DNA of 64,000 nucleotides, taken from assembly GCF_014851395.1 (NCBI RefSeq), contig NW_024041150.1:52681779-52745778 (forward strand), read 5' to 3'. A model generated the notes under the pieces. The model had not been told where the DNA came from. It was given only the letters and a program-made list of their open reading frames with translations, and made no database searches. Both the position numbers and the translations under genes were made by a program. This DNA is from Micropterus salmoides. Lineage: Eukaryota; Chordata; Actinopteri; Centrarchiformes; Centrarchidae. Shown piece by piece: positions 42,441 to 54,840 of this stretch (the first letter of the stretch is position 1; the number at the start of each line of letters is the position of its first letter).

Positions 42441-43671
42441 GGGATGGCTTGCCGTGAGGTCATCTGAGCCAGGCCCAGAGGCCGAACCATATGAGGGATA
42501 ACATTAGTAACATTAGGGGTAACATTAATGATGGGATGTGTATAGTGTACTTTTCAGTAATACTGATCATATGTCATCATTTTACTGATTTTATTTTTAT
42601 TTGAAGGTATTTTGGTCAAGATGTAATACATGCTGCTACCTTTTAATGTACAGAAATTTATTTTTGTAATGTACAAAAATTTAAGTTATTTAGTTGTCTG
42701 TGTGTGTGTTGTAAAATACTTTTTCAAAAACTGATTTTTATTATTATGCTAAAAGATATTTTTAATGCATCAATAATGCATTATTGTCATACTGAATTGT
42801 TTCATAATGCAGCTTCCCAAGATATTAATAGTGGCTCTTGGAGTATACTAGTAATAAATTACTAATATGCTGAAATGCTAATAAGAATGTTCAGGGAACA
42901 CATCAAGTATAGCAAAAAAGTTTAATTTTTAAAAGTATATTTAAATGACAGTAAAATAGGTCCATTTTAACACAACTAAGTATATTAAAATATATTGCAA
43001 TTATCTTAAAGTTGACTTTTAAGAATTTCAAAAATGGCACTTAACATACTTAAAGTTGTTCCAAAATAATACATTTAATATAGTATATAAGTGCATCCAA
43101 ATAAAGTGCTACTTAAGTATATTTCTTTTTCACTTGGGGAGCGTAAACGAACATCCTTGTTGATACTTAGAAAGGAAGAAAACTTTACACACGTCACTCT
43201 AGATCCTTTCCATTTCACTCGGCCAGGTCCTGTACCCCCTTCCCCCTTCTTTTTTAAAATTTTTATTACAGATCTGCATGATTCATGTGCATCACATTTT
43301 CAGGTCGGAAAATCCGGAATTTCGGATTAATCTGGAAAAATCACATCCCTGAGCAGCCTCATTTCATGTCTTATTCCTCCTGGATCCTCAGGTGACCCAG
43401 AAACCAACCTGGTCCTGTCTGTGATTGGACGCTGCAGCTGATCAGCTGCTCTGAAACCACATCAGCACAGTTTAAAACCAACACCAGCTGACAAATAACA
43501 GAAGCACCTCAGCTGTCTGCCCAGAAATCTTGAAATGTTTTCACCCCCCACCCCCCATTGCCGCCTACCCAAGTTACGTCTATAAAGCAACAGTAAATTA
43601 TATATATATAGCCTACATTTATTGTGATTTTTAAAATTACTACTGATAATAATTAACACTGCTAATATTAA
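42441..43671. other. AT-rich spacer with repeat relics
   Basis: About 42900-43130 (aagtatatttaaatgac; tgctacttaagtatattt) resembles a fish MITE built on short AAGTATA motifs. About 43458-43520 (acagtttaaaaccaacacca; acaaataacagaagcacctc) duplicates 45296-45350, just upstream of the V exon at 45.2 kb, and is probably a piece of Ig-gene intron. No ORF supported. Confidence 0.35.
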
Positions 43672-44000
43672 GCTAGCAAGAAGGTCATGGGTTCGAACCT
43701 TGGTTGTTCCAGGTCTTTCTGTGTGGAGTTTGCATGTTCTCCCCGTGTCTGTGTGGGTTCTCTCTGGGTGCTCTGGCTTCCTCCCACCATCCAAAGACAC
43801 GCAGGGTAGGTTAATTGGTGTCTCTGAAATTGTCCTTAGGTGGGAATGTGAGGTTGTTTGTCTATGTGTGGCCGCACCTGTGATGGACTGGCGACCTGCC
43901 CAGAGTGTACCCCGCCTTTTGCCCGATGTAAGCTGGGATTGGCTCCAGCAACCCTGTGCGCAGGATAAGCGGTTGACGATGGATGGATGGATGGAATATT
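43672..44000 (+). mobile_element. SINE with RTE-like body and GGAT tail
   Basis: Begins with a B-box-like gggttcgaaccttgg, continues ctttctgtgtggagtttgca, gatggactggcgacctg and gctgggattggctccag, and ends in GATGGATGGATGG. This matches, by recall, an abundant fish retroposon whose tail is thought to be mobilised by an RTE-type LINE. The A-box end is missing. Confidence 0.55.
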
Positions 44001-44901
44001 AACTAGGTGGGTCCGGGGGTCCTCCCCCTGAAAATTTGGGGCTTTGAACACTTAATTTCCTGCATTCTGGTGAACAATTAAAAAAATATATATATATAGT
44101 GTAATATAATGCCGTAAGGCTGTCAGGCATTCTGTTCTGCTGTCAGATATGTTTCTCCTGTAGATCAACTTTTCTCATTTAATTTAATCCCAGCTGAGTC
44201 TGCATACATGCAGGCATGCCTGAAGTAACCTTAAGTCTTTCTAAATGTGCATGTGGCACCTTTTCACTTTCACTGATAAATTAGCTGAATTCATTTGAAT
44301 TCTGTTAAAAAGTATTTATTGAAGCAATATTCAATAGGGGGGTCTGGGGCTCCTGTTAACTGTTAACCGTTTGTGTTAATACATTGACTAGACACTGACC
44401 AACAACATTTATATTTAAAAGTATTGATAACAATTTTGCTCGGGAAAATTAAGTCGCGGACAAGCCCTGAAGCTGTGAGCAATGCGCGCTCTCTCTCTCC
44501 TCTCGTGCTCTCTCTAAATGCAGGCAGTCTGAGTACGTGGTGGGGAGGGCTCACGTTGTGTGAACTTCAAACTCTATCAATATTATTGCGAGTAGCCTCT
44601 GCTCTTTGAAGACCTGCGAGACCGGCTGTGTCATGAAGATTACTGCATATTAACATGGAAAATATTTTTGTTGCTGTTGTTGAGTTACATTTGGGGCTAC
44701 AGTCAAAACATCCTGGTGACCCCATTGGTGTCTAACTTTATTGCAGTGGGGTTGACTTTGTTAGCAAAAGGCCCGTAGAGTAAACTCCTGATGGATGAGT
44801 TACAGGTTTCAGGTTTCTTCTTTCCTATGCAGTGTGTGCAGTCTGTGAACTATAGAACTGACCTCTGACCTGCACCTATGGTTTTAGTGTTTGTCGCTTA
44901 C
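44001..44901. other. Spacer with DNA-element remnants
   Basis: Contains ggtccgggggtcctccccct at about 44009 and a related ggggggtctggggctcct near 44340, which look like decayed ends of one element. No TM exon was found downstream of the 44.9 kb V exon within this interval. An atatatata run occurs near 44085-44098. Confidence 0.35.
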
Positions 44902-45243
44902 CTTTGACCTTCAGCTGTATGTTTCCCACTTTCTGTGGTCTTCCTAACCCTCTGACGGTGCAGGTGTAGGTGCCGCTGTCAGAGAGCTGGAGTTTTGTCA
45001 GGTTGAGGCTGAGGTCTCCAGTTTCCAGAGCGTCAGTCATCATGGATGTTCGGCCGCTGTAAAGCTCGTTTTGGTATGTAAGTTCATCACCTTCCTTCTG
45101 ACGCTGGTGGACGGTTGGAGGATTGAGATCTTTGCGGCTCCACACCGCTGTGGGTTTGTCCATGTCAGGAGTGGGATACTCACAGGGCAGCAGGACAAAC
45201 TCCTCCCCCTCATACAGCTCCACAGCTGAGGTATGCTGGGAAA
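44902..45243 (-). CDS. V-set Ig exon (subfamily 2, E)
   Basis: 342 nt, phase 1-1, with a pyrimidine tract and CCTCACAG acceptor and a consensus GTAAGC donor. It encodes VELYEGEEFVLLPCE, the C-strand Trp in AVWSRKDLNP and SDSGTYTC; a NLT sequon is present. It is the closest paralogue of the V exon at 37.4-37.7 kb, with the same length and phase. It has no leader of its own (MIEPLCLCDLT upstream is intronic) and no TM exon directly downstream. The simplest use is as the membrane-distal V domain of a two-V receptor together with the leader at 52.5 kb and the 37 kb exons; it may alternatively be an orphan copy. Confidence 0.6.
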
Positions 45244-46705
45244 CTGTGAGGTCACACAGACAGAGAGGTTCAATCACAGCAGCCTTATTTCATGTCAGCA
45301 CAGTTTAAAACCGAACACCACCTGACAAATAACAGACGCACCTCAGCTGTCGTGTTGCTGTCAATGTTTAGATGTGTTACGAGCCGGCTCGTTAAGGGAG
45401 GCAGTAACACGTAATTGGGATAGGAAAGGAGGTGAAATGTGGCAACTGGAGGAATCTGGTTAAAGTCAAGTGTTTAATTAACCAAGAGAGTGCGCTTGCA
45501 CAAGGAAATACAACAAAAAGAGGCCATACAGGTGCTGACAAATAACAAATACACAAAATGAAACAAAAGAGGGTCTTGTCCAAAGACAGTACTTAGCTTT
45601 AGGCTCAAAAATACACTAATGACAAAAACGAGGTCAGCACCCATACGCTTACAAAAATACAACGGACAAAATCAAACTTGCAGTTATTCTGCAACTCAGG
45701 TGTCAAACTCTTGGTACACTTTATCACACTAGGTGACTTACAAAGGTTCTAAAAACACTGACTGAAGCCACTCAGACAGGCAACAGACAGCAATATCAAG
45801 AAATACAAAATCTAAATGTTTCACATAATACCTCTACGTGAAAGCAGGTTTTAATAAGCACAAACATTATTATTATAAATTTTAAATATGCTTCACACCT
45901 TCCTCTTTATTCTCTTCTCGCCACACTCAGACGCACAGACACACAAAAAGCCTACACCTCAGGTAAACACTCCGGCTTGCCCCGCCTCTCTCTGTCTCCC
46001 CCCCGCCCGTTTACTCCACTTTCTCCATCAGCAGTAGGATACGTTTTACAAAGTCGCCTAAAGAGACAGAACTCTTTTTTTCTGTATTTTCCCAATGCAA
46101 TACGTTATCACGGCAACAGGTGAGCCGCTTGTGGGCTTTTTAATGACGCAGCCTACCGAAACAAACATCTGCACCCTGTGTGTTCAATGCTGCTTTACCT
46201 GGTCTGTGCTTGTAAAATATCTACCGCGACTTGTAACATCTGCTACCACGTTTTAACTAAGTGAAGTCTGTGTGAGTGAACACATGTACATAAGACGACC
46301 GCTTTTACCTTGTCGTTATGAAATAGACTTGTTATTACAGGGATGTTGATGTCGCAATGGATCCATCCATCCACCACTGTGTCCCTAATGATCACCAAGA
46401 CTTTTTGGAAAATATTTTGTGGACTGGCAAGACAAAGTTTGAACTGTCCGTCCCAGTACATCTGGTGTAAAACTATCACAGCATTTAATAAAAACCTTCA
46501 GAGAACCTGAAAGAAATGTGAACATGGTTGGTGGTGAACGGTGGACTTATGCTTAGGACTATTCCTCTTTCGGAGAGTCACCCAGCCACCCCGGCTTCAA
46601 GCTGCTCGGGAGAAGCAGCCCTGGGGCGTCTAACAGGAGCTAACTCAGGTCAGTACACCACAGCTACTGGGGGCTGGCTAAGCACAGTAAATAATAACTG
46701 AGTTT
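45244..46705. other. Presumed intron with dispersed repeat
   Basis: About 45890-46080 (cttctcgccacactcagac; ccgcctctctctgtctcc; tctccatcagcagta) is a diverged copy of the sequence on both sides of the 50.2 kb MITE (50150-50205 and 50979-51070). Short ORFs have no support. Confidence 0.3.
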
Positions 46706-48046
46706 TCATGCTTCCTGGCTGATGTTTTGGTCACTTTTGAATGCTGGCGGTGCTTTCACTCTAGTGGTAGCATGAGACGGAGTCTACAACCCACACAAGT
46801 GGCTCAGCTAGTGCAGCTCATCCAGGATGGCACATCAATGCGAGCTGTGGCAAGAAGGTTTGCTGTGTCTGTCAGCGTAGTGTCCAGAGCATGGAGACGC
46901 TACCAGGAGACAGGCCAGTACATCAGGAGACGTGGAGGAGGCCGTAGGAGGGCAACAACCCAGCAGCAGGACCGCTACCTCCGCCTTTGTGCAAGGAGGA
47001 GCAGGAGGAGCACTGCCAGAGCCCTGCAAAATGACCTCCAGCAGGCCGCAAATGTGCATGTGTCTGCTCAAACGTCAGAAACAGACTCCATGAGGGTGGT
47101 ACGAGGGCCCGACGTCCACAGGTGGGGGTTGTGCTTACAGCCCAACATCGTGCAGGACATTTGGCATTTGCCAGAGAACACCCAGATTGGCAAATTCGCC
47201 CCTGGCGCCCTGTGCTCTTCACAGATGAAAGCAGGTTCACTCTGAGCACATGTGACAGACGTGACAGAGTCTGGAGACGCCGTGGAGAACATTCTGCTGC
47301 CTGCAACATCCTCCAGTGTGACCGGTTTGGCGGTGGGTCAGTAATGGTGTGGGGTGGCATTTCTTTGGGGGGCCGCACAGCCCTCCATGTGCTCGCCAGA
47401 GGTAGCCTGACTGCCATTAGGTACCGAGATGAGATCCTCAGACCCCTTGTGAGACCATATGCTGGTGCGGTTGGCCCTGGGTTCCTCCTAATGCAAGACA
47501 ATGCTAGACCTCATGTGGCTGGAGTGTGTCAGCAGTTCCTGCAAGAGGAAGGCATTGATGCTATGGACCGGCCCGCCCGTTCCCCAGACCTGAATCCAAT
47601 TGAGCACATCTGGGACATCATGTCTCGCTCCATCCACCAACGCCACGTTGCACCACAGACTGTCCAGGAGTTGGCGGATGCTTTAGTCCAGGTCTGGGAG
47701 GAGATCCCTCAGGAGACCATCCGCCACCTCACCAGGAGCCCAGGCGTTGTAGGGAGGTCATACAGGCACGTGGAGGCCACACATACTACTGAGCCTCATT
47801 TTGACTTGTTTTAAGGACATTACATCAAAGTTGGATCGGCCTGTAGTGTTTTCCACTTTGATTTTGAGTGTGACTCCAAATCCAGACCTCCATGGGTTGA
47901 TAAATTTGATTTCCATTGATCATTTTTGTGTGATTTTGTTGTCAGCACATTCAACTATGTAAAGAAAGGAGTATTTAATGAGATTATTTCATTCATTCAG
48001 ATCTAGGATGTATTATTTTAGTGTTCCCTTTATTTTTTGAGCAGTG
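46706..48046 (+). mobile_element. Tc1-family transposon 4, left end deleted
   Basis: The right end is intact, with tttagtgttccctttatttt, then TTGAGCAGTG and a TA at 48047-48048. The left terminal repeat and about 250 bp are missing: the copy starts abruptly at gcttcctggctgatgttttg. The missing segment corresponds to what is preserved alone at 58867-59131. By recall this Tc1 family is widespread in fishes. It seems to have inserted into a SINE, whose remaining half adjoins the right end. Confidence 0.75.
46772..47814 (+). pseudogene. Tc1 transposase with one frameshift
   Basis: The N-terminal frame starts MRRSLQPTQVAQLVQLIQ and carries the helix-turn-helix region (SMRAVARRFAVSVSVVSRAW). Near 47073 one base is missing (caaacgtcag), and the frame continues as VVLTAQHRAGHLAFAREH. 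Catalytic residues are present: Asp in LFTDESRF, Asp in LMQDNARPH and Glu in PIEHIWDI. The box FGGGSVMVWGG is intact. With one frameshift and no left terminal repeat, the copy is neither active nor mobile. Confidence 0.8.
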
Positions 48047-48050
48047 TATA

Positions 48051-48186
48051 TCAGCACACCTCTGGAGTAATTAGGGGTTAAGTGTCTTGCTCAGGGACAC
48101 AATGGTGGATGGGTCACAGTGGGAATTGAACCTGTGTTCCTCACACTAAAGGCAGTGTCTTATCTATTGCGCCCTCGCCACCCCAT
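48051..48186 (-). mobile_element. tRNA-derived SINE fragment, copy 3
   Basis: Minus-strand head half of the 8.1/11.9 kb SINE family (ggtggcgagggcgcaat A-box region; aggttcaattccc B-box region). It starts right at the TA of Tc1 copy 4, at the point where the full SINE has tgtacatgtcag, suggesting the Tc1 inserted there and the other half was lost with the Tc1 left end. Confidence 0.5.
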
Positions 48187-50203
48187 TTATTGTCACTGCA
48201 GAATGACTCTATGGTGACGTCACCACTGCAGCATAAGGCAGGAATTCTGATGGCAATTGATTTAATCTCCCAGATCCACACAAAGCACACACGCCTGGCA
48301 ATCTGACCTGCACACCTCAAACCGTGCGGCCCAATTAATCCGGTGTGGACTTATTTGTGTTCAAGTGCGTCCATGTTCAAGTAAGTGCTGAATAATTGTC
48401 ACCCTCATAGACCCATGGTAAAAGAGTGACATCGTAATATCGTCCTGAAATTCAATTTCATGTTCAGATGTCATAACCCATTGTCTTATCGTTTCTGATT
48501 GCCAACCTCTGTGGCTTTGTGGAGATAAATGTTATCTTATTAGTTTCAATATGTTTTGTTTCACCTTTGCTAGTTAACTCAGCTGTGAGAGTAATTAGTA
48601 TATGGATATTAATGGTATTTGGACGGTAATATAGACACGCCATTTAATGTCCCTGTTTCACCACTAGGTGTTGCACTTTGATTATGTTTTCTAATGTGAA
48701 TGTATTTCTCTGTCTGTTTAAGACGACATACCTTACTGCTTATGGATGACTAGTGTTTTTAAGTATTATTGGGGTTTGTTTACTATGGTGGCAGTTGTAA
48801 TAACCTTTCAGTAGTTCTTACTTATTACTAACGTACTTAATAAAATAGTCTTGAACTATTTGAACTACTTACTCTGTTCTGTTATGAATATTTTAATCCT
48901 GTATTGCATTCATGTACAGAATGGGGAATATTCTTTCATGCATATGACTTAAACTTTATTATTTATTTGTTGAACTTCTGCAGAACCACCTACAGGAACA
49001 CAAATTCACCAAGCTATATTACAGTCTGTTTAAATGTCCTGTGCTCTGCTGTGCCTCCAATCCTTAAATAAAGTGCAGAGAATTAATACTGGTGTCCTGT
49101 CACCTGCATTCTAACCGATGTACTGGAGCGAATGGTCAACATTAGAGTCAGCCAGTACAGTCCTGCATTTTACACACAGATGAGTGAAGGAAGATTGATT
49201 CAAGTAGTGTGTGATACAGAATGAAACTGTAAGTTGCTTTATATTTATGTGAGGTAAAGGAAAGGAGATATTTTAGTTGGCTATGGAAAACACTAGTTAA
49301 GTCGTGTGAACGCCATTAAGATTACCTATTTCTATAGTATTTCAAAACGTTATCGGTCCCCACAGAATGTGGTTGTCAGTGAAAGCTAAATGTCATAGTG
49401 TCCCTGTTAATGATATTGTACTAGTATATCCTTCAATTCACTGACCATATTTTAGGAGAGAGAGACAAGTAGGTTTGGCAGGGCAGCTGATTCTGAGGTC
49501 AGTAGTGGTCTACAGGTCAAAGGAAATGTGGGGTATTTTGTTTTCTTTTAACAATATTTCATGATATTTATTCCATATTCTGACCAATTTAACTTTGTGC
49601 ATTCAATGGCTGTAATAATTTAATACATATGTAGATGTTGCCTAAATATAGGCTAGGCTGTACATGAGTTTAATATCCACACATGGAAATATAATAAAAT
49701 GAAAGCAATCATACATACAAAAAGTAATCATTACTCCAAAGCTTTTATTACTTCAGGTTATTAAATTCAGACTGTAGCGACTTTAAATATGTTTATTTAA
49801 AATAAGTGACAGTGCCTTTTTATTATTTTATTCTTTCTATTGTACTGCAATTTCTCATCTTTATTTAACCCACCAACTTATTAGCTGTCCTACACTGACC
49901 TCTGTTTGTCTGTTTTACTGATTTGTGCTGCACACTGTATATCACTTTATTTGAGAAAACTTTCATACTTGTGATGTCAAATCTCTTGGGTTATGCTGTA
50001 TACTGTATTCAAGCAAAACTACAGAGCAAATTCACACTGATTGAACCAATCTACAGTGCAACAGCAGTGTATATCGTATTTGTATTGACAGTAGGTTATT
50101 CTAAGTAATTTTCCACATTGTTTTAGTGTTTATTTACTACTTAAATCTGCTCTCTTTCTCTTCTCTTCGCCCCACACTAACACACACACCTAGCCTGCAC
50201 CAG
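48187..50203. other. No gene recognised
   Basis: About 2 kb of AT-rich DNA without paralogy inside the window. The ORF at 49923-50108 has no motif. If the two-V receptor model is right, this is intron. Confidence 0.35.
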
Positions 50204-50978
50204 GGGCCTGTACCACGAAGCAGGATTTGAGCTTATCCAGGTAACTTCGGGGTTAACTCTGGGTTTTCAGTACCACGAAGGTGGTTCACTTCTTACTGGG
50301 CTAGATCTCCATGGTAGTTTATGCTGAACGGCTAACCTGCTCCGAAGCAGGTAACTAAATTTTAATATGAACGTAGGCTATTTATTATAGGTTAGTAGTT
50401 AGTCTATCACAGAGACTGGTCATGTAGGCTACTGCCCACCTTTTGCGATGTGGGCGCAGGTAATGAGCTGAGTTTCAGTAGCCTAAATTTTCAGATTCAG
50501 TCTTTCAACCCTTATTTGGGCACATTTCATGGCATGAATGGATTTTAAGTTTTATTGCTTTATGAATTTCATTTTGATAATGTTAGGACCACTTTTGAGA
50601 GTGTTAAATCAAATTATTTAATTTTTGAAGTGACAAGAATTCTTTAAAGTGAGGTGGAACAACCACTTATTCAGTGCCTGAGTCTTTTAATGTGGAAAAC
50701 GCAGACAAACATCCGAGCTGAAAGAATAAGGCTGATATTTTCATACAGCTGATAAGAACACATCGAATCAACACAATATTGTGTTCATTTAGGCATTCAC
50801 ACTGTCTGCGATTGTCTCCCTGTGTGTGTCAGATGCAGCCGTGCTACTTAGACCATGTCGTATTTCTGATATCCAGCTTCGTGGTGCCGTTTATCCCGAT
50901 CGCGATTGTTAGGATTAGTTAAACCAGATAACGAAAACATATCCTGGGTATGTTGAACCGGCTTCGTGGTGCAGGCCC
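50204..50978. mobile_element. Inverted-repeat MITE, 775 bp
   Basis: The ends GGGCCTGTACCACGAAGC and GCTTCGTGGTGCAGGCCC are near-perfect inverted repeats of 18 bp. The motif cagtaccacgaaggtggttc recurs near the left end at 50269. No ORF. The family has a fragment at 38.16 kb. Target duplication unresolved. Confidence 0.65.
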
Positions 50979-52487
50979 GAGGTCTCTCACGGCTAACACG
51001 CGAGCTTGATCCGCCTCTCTCTCCCTGTTTGTGTCTCTACTGACTTTCTCCATCAGCAGTACTTTTCATTAATTCGCCGTGTTTAATAAACTCACCCATG
51101 ATTCAGTTTTCATGTGCGTCGCATGTGGATCGAAACCGAAACTAATGTTAGTAGCGACATCTGCAGTGGTGCGTTCACTGTCGCCATGTCCACTTAACTT
51201 AATATCAGATAACTTCTCTCTCTGGGTTTCTCTGCAAAATGCTAAAGTGGGTTGCCAAATATACTTTGGCAGGTGCTAATATTCCTGGCCGGCCCGCCAA
51301 AGTAAAGTAAATGTCGCTGTATTTAAAGTTAGTGAAAGCTGTAGGCCTATATTTTCTAAATATTACACCTTCAACCAATTTTATTGTGACTACTTGACTA
51401 TTGTGGTCCAGTCATGATTGAGTGATCATGCCTGCAACTTCAACTACTTTAATTAAACCAAGATGGAATATAATAATAATAATAATACACCAAACGGTGG
51501 ATTTGGTGACTCATTACACCCCTAGTAATTAAATAGGATTCTTTGGACCTGCAACTCATCTTAAGTTGGTATGGTACTTAAGAAAGAGAGGAATTAGATA
51601 TGGTATTGCTTTATCATCATTTACATGAGCAGACAGAAAGCATTTAAGTCACAACCTACAGAATAACTCAGTCTGGCTTTGTGTCTAAAAACTAACATTA
51701 CAGAAACTTTTGTTCAATAGTGGAAAAATGGAAGAAGAGAATATGTCTGTCACTTTTTACTTGTTAAAATCTTGGCTTCTTCACTGGTTGTTAACATAAA
51801 TGTAGTTCTAATATTTCTACTATCGCTACTGCTACTCCTTTAAAAAGCGGGAACCTGTTTTATTTAGATGTGCTTTAGTTTCAGTTTAATTTAATGTTGT
51901 TATTTTTCAAGTTTTAGCTTTCACCTCTGTACTGCTCTGTCTTATATTCACTCCTTTTTCTGTTATTGTGAAGCACTTTATGATGTCTGCTCTTGAAAGG
52001 TGCTATATAAAGATACTTATTACCTTAAGAAAAAAGCGCCCACACTTTCTATTTTGAGTGCGTGCAGCTGCAGCAGAACTTTCCTCCATTAATCCCCGCC
52101 CTAGAGAAAAGTTAAAGAGTTTTCCCCTCTAAGTGCCATAATACTGTTGATGGACAGATGCCATAACTATATTTATAGGGGTGATGCAGCGGGCGGTTAT
52201 AATTGCCACCGTGAACGGTGGCAATTATCCGTTAAGACGAAGACGCCGTCAAATGTTACGATCCTCATTTCCGGTGCCAAACAGCCGTTTTCGATTTGAG
52301 AAACACTGCCTGTCCAAATTCACACACTACAAAATAATTACACAATGTACACTGTGTAATAAATGTATGTGTACTAAAGGAAAGTATTAAGAGTTGAATC
52401 AGACTAATAAGATGAAAGAAATACAAATTAAAGACGTGACGTTGGACTGAGGTGATGATCAGATCAGAGGGAGGAAGGTTATCTTAC
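50979..52487. other. Repeat-rich spacer
   Basis: About 51060-51525 is the second copy of the 30.4 kb hAT-type repeat, ending cattacacccctagt. About 51955-52025 (gtgaagcactttatgatgtc; gaaaggtgctatataaagat) is the 3' tail of a non-LTR element of L2/CR1 style. No gene is called. Confidence 0.4.
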
Positions 52488-52524
52488 CGTGCACGAGGAT
52501 CACAAACACCACAAACATCTTCAT
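52488..52524 (-). CDS. Signal-peptide exon for a subfamily-2 Ig receptor
   Basis: On the minus strand an ATG is followed by MKMFVVFVILVHG, a short hydrophobic leader core, and then a strong donor G/GTAAGA in phase 1. That phase matches the acceptors of the subfamily-2 V exons at 45243 and 37737, which lack leaders. Joined to the 45.2 kb exon, the leader would continue VSQHTSA before VELYEGEE, a credible signal peptide with a small-residue cleavage region. The intron would be 7.2 kb and filled with repeats. The exon is too short for ORF-based detection; the call rests on hydrophobicity, donor and phase. Confidence 0.5.
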
Positions 52525-53822
52525 CTTCCTGTAGAAACTCCAACAAGCACAAAGTTAATCTGCTTCTCACTAAAGGAAGTCTTCAGAAACCCAGTGAGGA
52601 CATCAGTTCACAGCCAGCTGTCCCTTTCCTCCTCCTGATAATCTACTGACCTCTGAGAGAAAACTTTACTTTCGATTTGAAATGTTGAAACATTTACATA
52701 AACTCTGTGGTGGCGCAGTTAAGGAAAACAGGAAGTTATGTCATCTGGAGAGCAACAGCAACGCTGTCTGGAAATAAACGTGTTTTTAATTACAGTTCAT
52801 TTAATTAAGAAATAGGGACAATGGACCCCATGCCTGAATATTTTCATATTCTTCTCCTCTCTAAACTTTTTCTGTACAGTTTGTTCATTCACTAAACTCT
52901 GCTTTGTGAGCAAACTTATTGTAAATAGCTTTTAAAGCAGATGAATATGAACGTTCATGTTGAGCTGAGGGAAAAAATCAGTGAACTTAAGCAGAGGTGG
53001 GACCACACGCTGTTTCACACAACAAATTAAATGTTCATGTAGGGCTGCTACTTATTTTGGTCAATATTAAGATCTCAATTATTTAACAGGATTACTCATT
53101 GCCTTAGGAAACATATAACTATTGAACTTTTGCAAGAGGACAACAGCAACGCAGTCTCCCCAAAGCCTAAAACCTTGGTGTTTTCTCGGGAGATGCAGTG
53201 ACATAAACCAGCGGTGAGAAAACTATAAATCGCTATGATGTTAGAAGACGCAGACACAGTGGATATTTTACAAGAACCTTTTAGGGAAGGACGAGAGCCT
53301 CAACAGTAAAAGAATGAACAAAATGAGTGTCGTTGTGAAACTCTCTGCACTGTTTTGACCTGACCTTTCTTTTCTCCGTGAGATGGAGGAATTGCATGGG
53401 GTTGTTCCAGAACAACTGAACAACAGATCCCAATCCATCAAAAATCATGGAATATTCTTGACATTAAGTTAAGTAAGGCGTTTAGCTTTTCAAAAGAGTT
53501 AGGTTTAACTTTGCAGGATTATTTCCTGACATTTTGGAGTTTTTGGGGCATTTTTGATGACCTGTGCTGCAAGGTGGTGAAACACCACCAAAACTGCATT
53601 ACCTGGAGACTCAGCCAGAAAGTTGTTGTATTTTTTTCTCCTAAGTACTTTAATAATCAACTGGCTACTAAGAAGTTAGCAGAAAATATGGAGGAGGTTA
53701 AAAAATCTATGAAATTTCATATCAGATGAAATAAGTAAGGTGGCTAAACGACAGATGGGCATACTGGACTTGATTGATGAAGTGCTACTATATATGTCAT
53801 ATAAAATGCATATGAAACAAAT
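52525..53822. other. 5' flank of the leader exon, then spacer
   Basis: 52525-52700 would hold the promoter and 5' UTR if the 52.5 kb leader exon is real; no clear TATA box was found. About 53500-53730 has a 72-codon ORF without motif, possibly upstream remains of the LINE relic that follows. Confidence 0.3.
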
Positions 53823-54105
53823 ATAGACCCTATAATTAAACTACAAAAAAGAGCTATCAGAATAACAAATAAAGCGGGTTTCTGTGAATCTACTAACCAA
53901 TTATTTATAGACTCATGCACATTGAAGTTTGTAGACATTGTGCATTCAAAAACATTGGAAGTACTTTTTTGAGTTAAAAATAGAAGCCTTCCTGTTTGTA
54001 TTAAAAAACTTTTTAAATTAAGAAAAGGAAAGCATAAGATTGTGGAATGGACTTAGTGATGAGTTGAAACGTCCTAGCTTTCTGTGTAGATTCAAGAAAG
54101 CCTTA
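53823..54105 (+). pseudogene. Non-LTR retrotransposon ORF2 C-terminal relic
   Basis: Reads PIIKLQKRAIRITNKAGF, then LFIDSCTLKFVDIV, NRSLPVCIKKLF and, in another frame, WNGLSDELKRPSFLCRFKKA. This is the pattern of the region after the reverse transcriptase in fish LINEs. At least one in-frame stop (after TLEVLF) and a frame change mark it as dead. The reverse transcriptase itself is missing. Confidence 0.55.
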
Positions 54106-54788
54106 AAAAATACAGTAATTTACATTACAAACAATTTACATAAAAATTTATTTAATATTGTTATTTTTTGTTTTTCGTCTCTTCTTGTTTTTCGTATTGT
54201 TGGTAAATTTAAAATGCTGTTGCTGAAATTGTACAACAGTATGCTAACAAATGCAAACAAAAAACAAGGTTTCCACTTTGCAAATGCTGACCACTCAGTA
54301 TACACCTGATTATCAGTCAGGGCCACAGTGCTGTCCAGCAGATCTTCCTTTATTGGCAGCACTTCTGCACAGTGACCTTCAGCTTTTTCTAGGTTTTCCT
54401 TATAAGTGTTTTTAGAATAATATATACATGTAAATACCATTGTATGGGAGGAACTGATCCACAGGTGAACAGCAAAACATGAAACTATAACAAAACATAC
54501 AAAAATAAGTTTTACTCCAGGTAATATTGAAGGTGTTGAATGTGAACATATTCACAAGTCACAGAACGGAGTTAAGATATGGTCAGTCAGGATAAGGAGA
54601 TATGTACGAATAAAACAAAAGTCATCACAACAAAACCACTTTTACACACTTCATTTCCCAAAGTACACAAACCAAGAAACCCCGTGTGGCTCAGACTTTG
54701 GCTGGCGTGATTGTAGAATGTGAACTGAACTTAATCTCTTCACATCAGTTTGCTGCACACACTTCCGTATTTTTTACTTCCCAGGCAC

Positions 54789-54789
<1 letters not shown>

Positions 54790-54829
<40 letters not shown>

Positions 54830-54840
54830 GAGAGAGACAC
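54790..54840. repeat. GA microsatellite
   Basis: An almost pure run of GA dinucleotides with one CA interruption. A CT/CA-rich tract follows at about 54970-55012. Confidence 0.8.

Noticed and set aside
43690..43706. tRNA gene signal (gggttcgaacc)
   Set aside because: The B-box-like motif is part of a SINE; no cloverleaf or A box is present.
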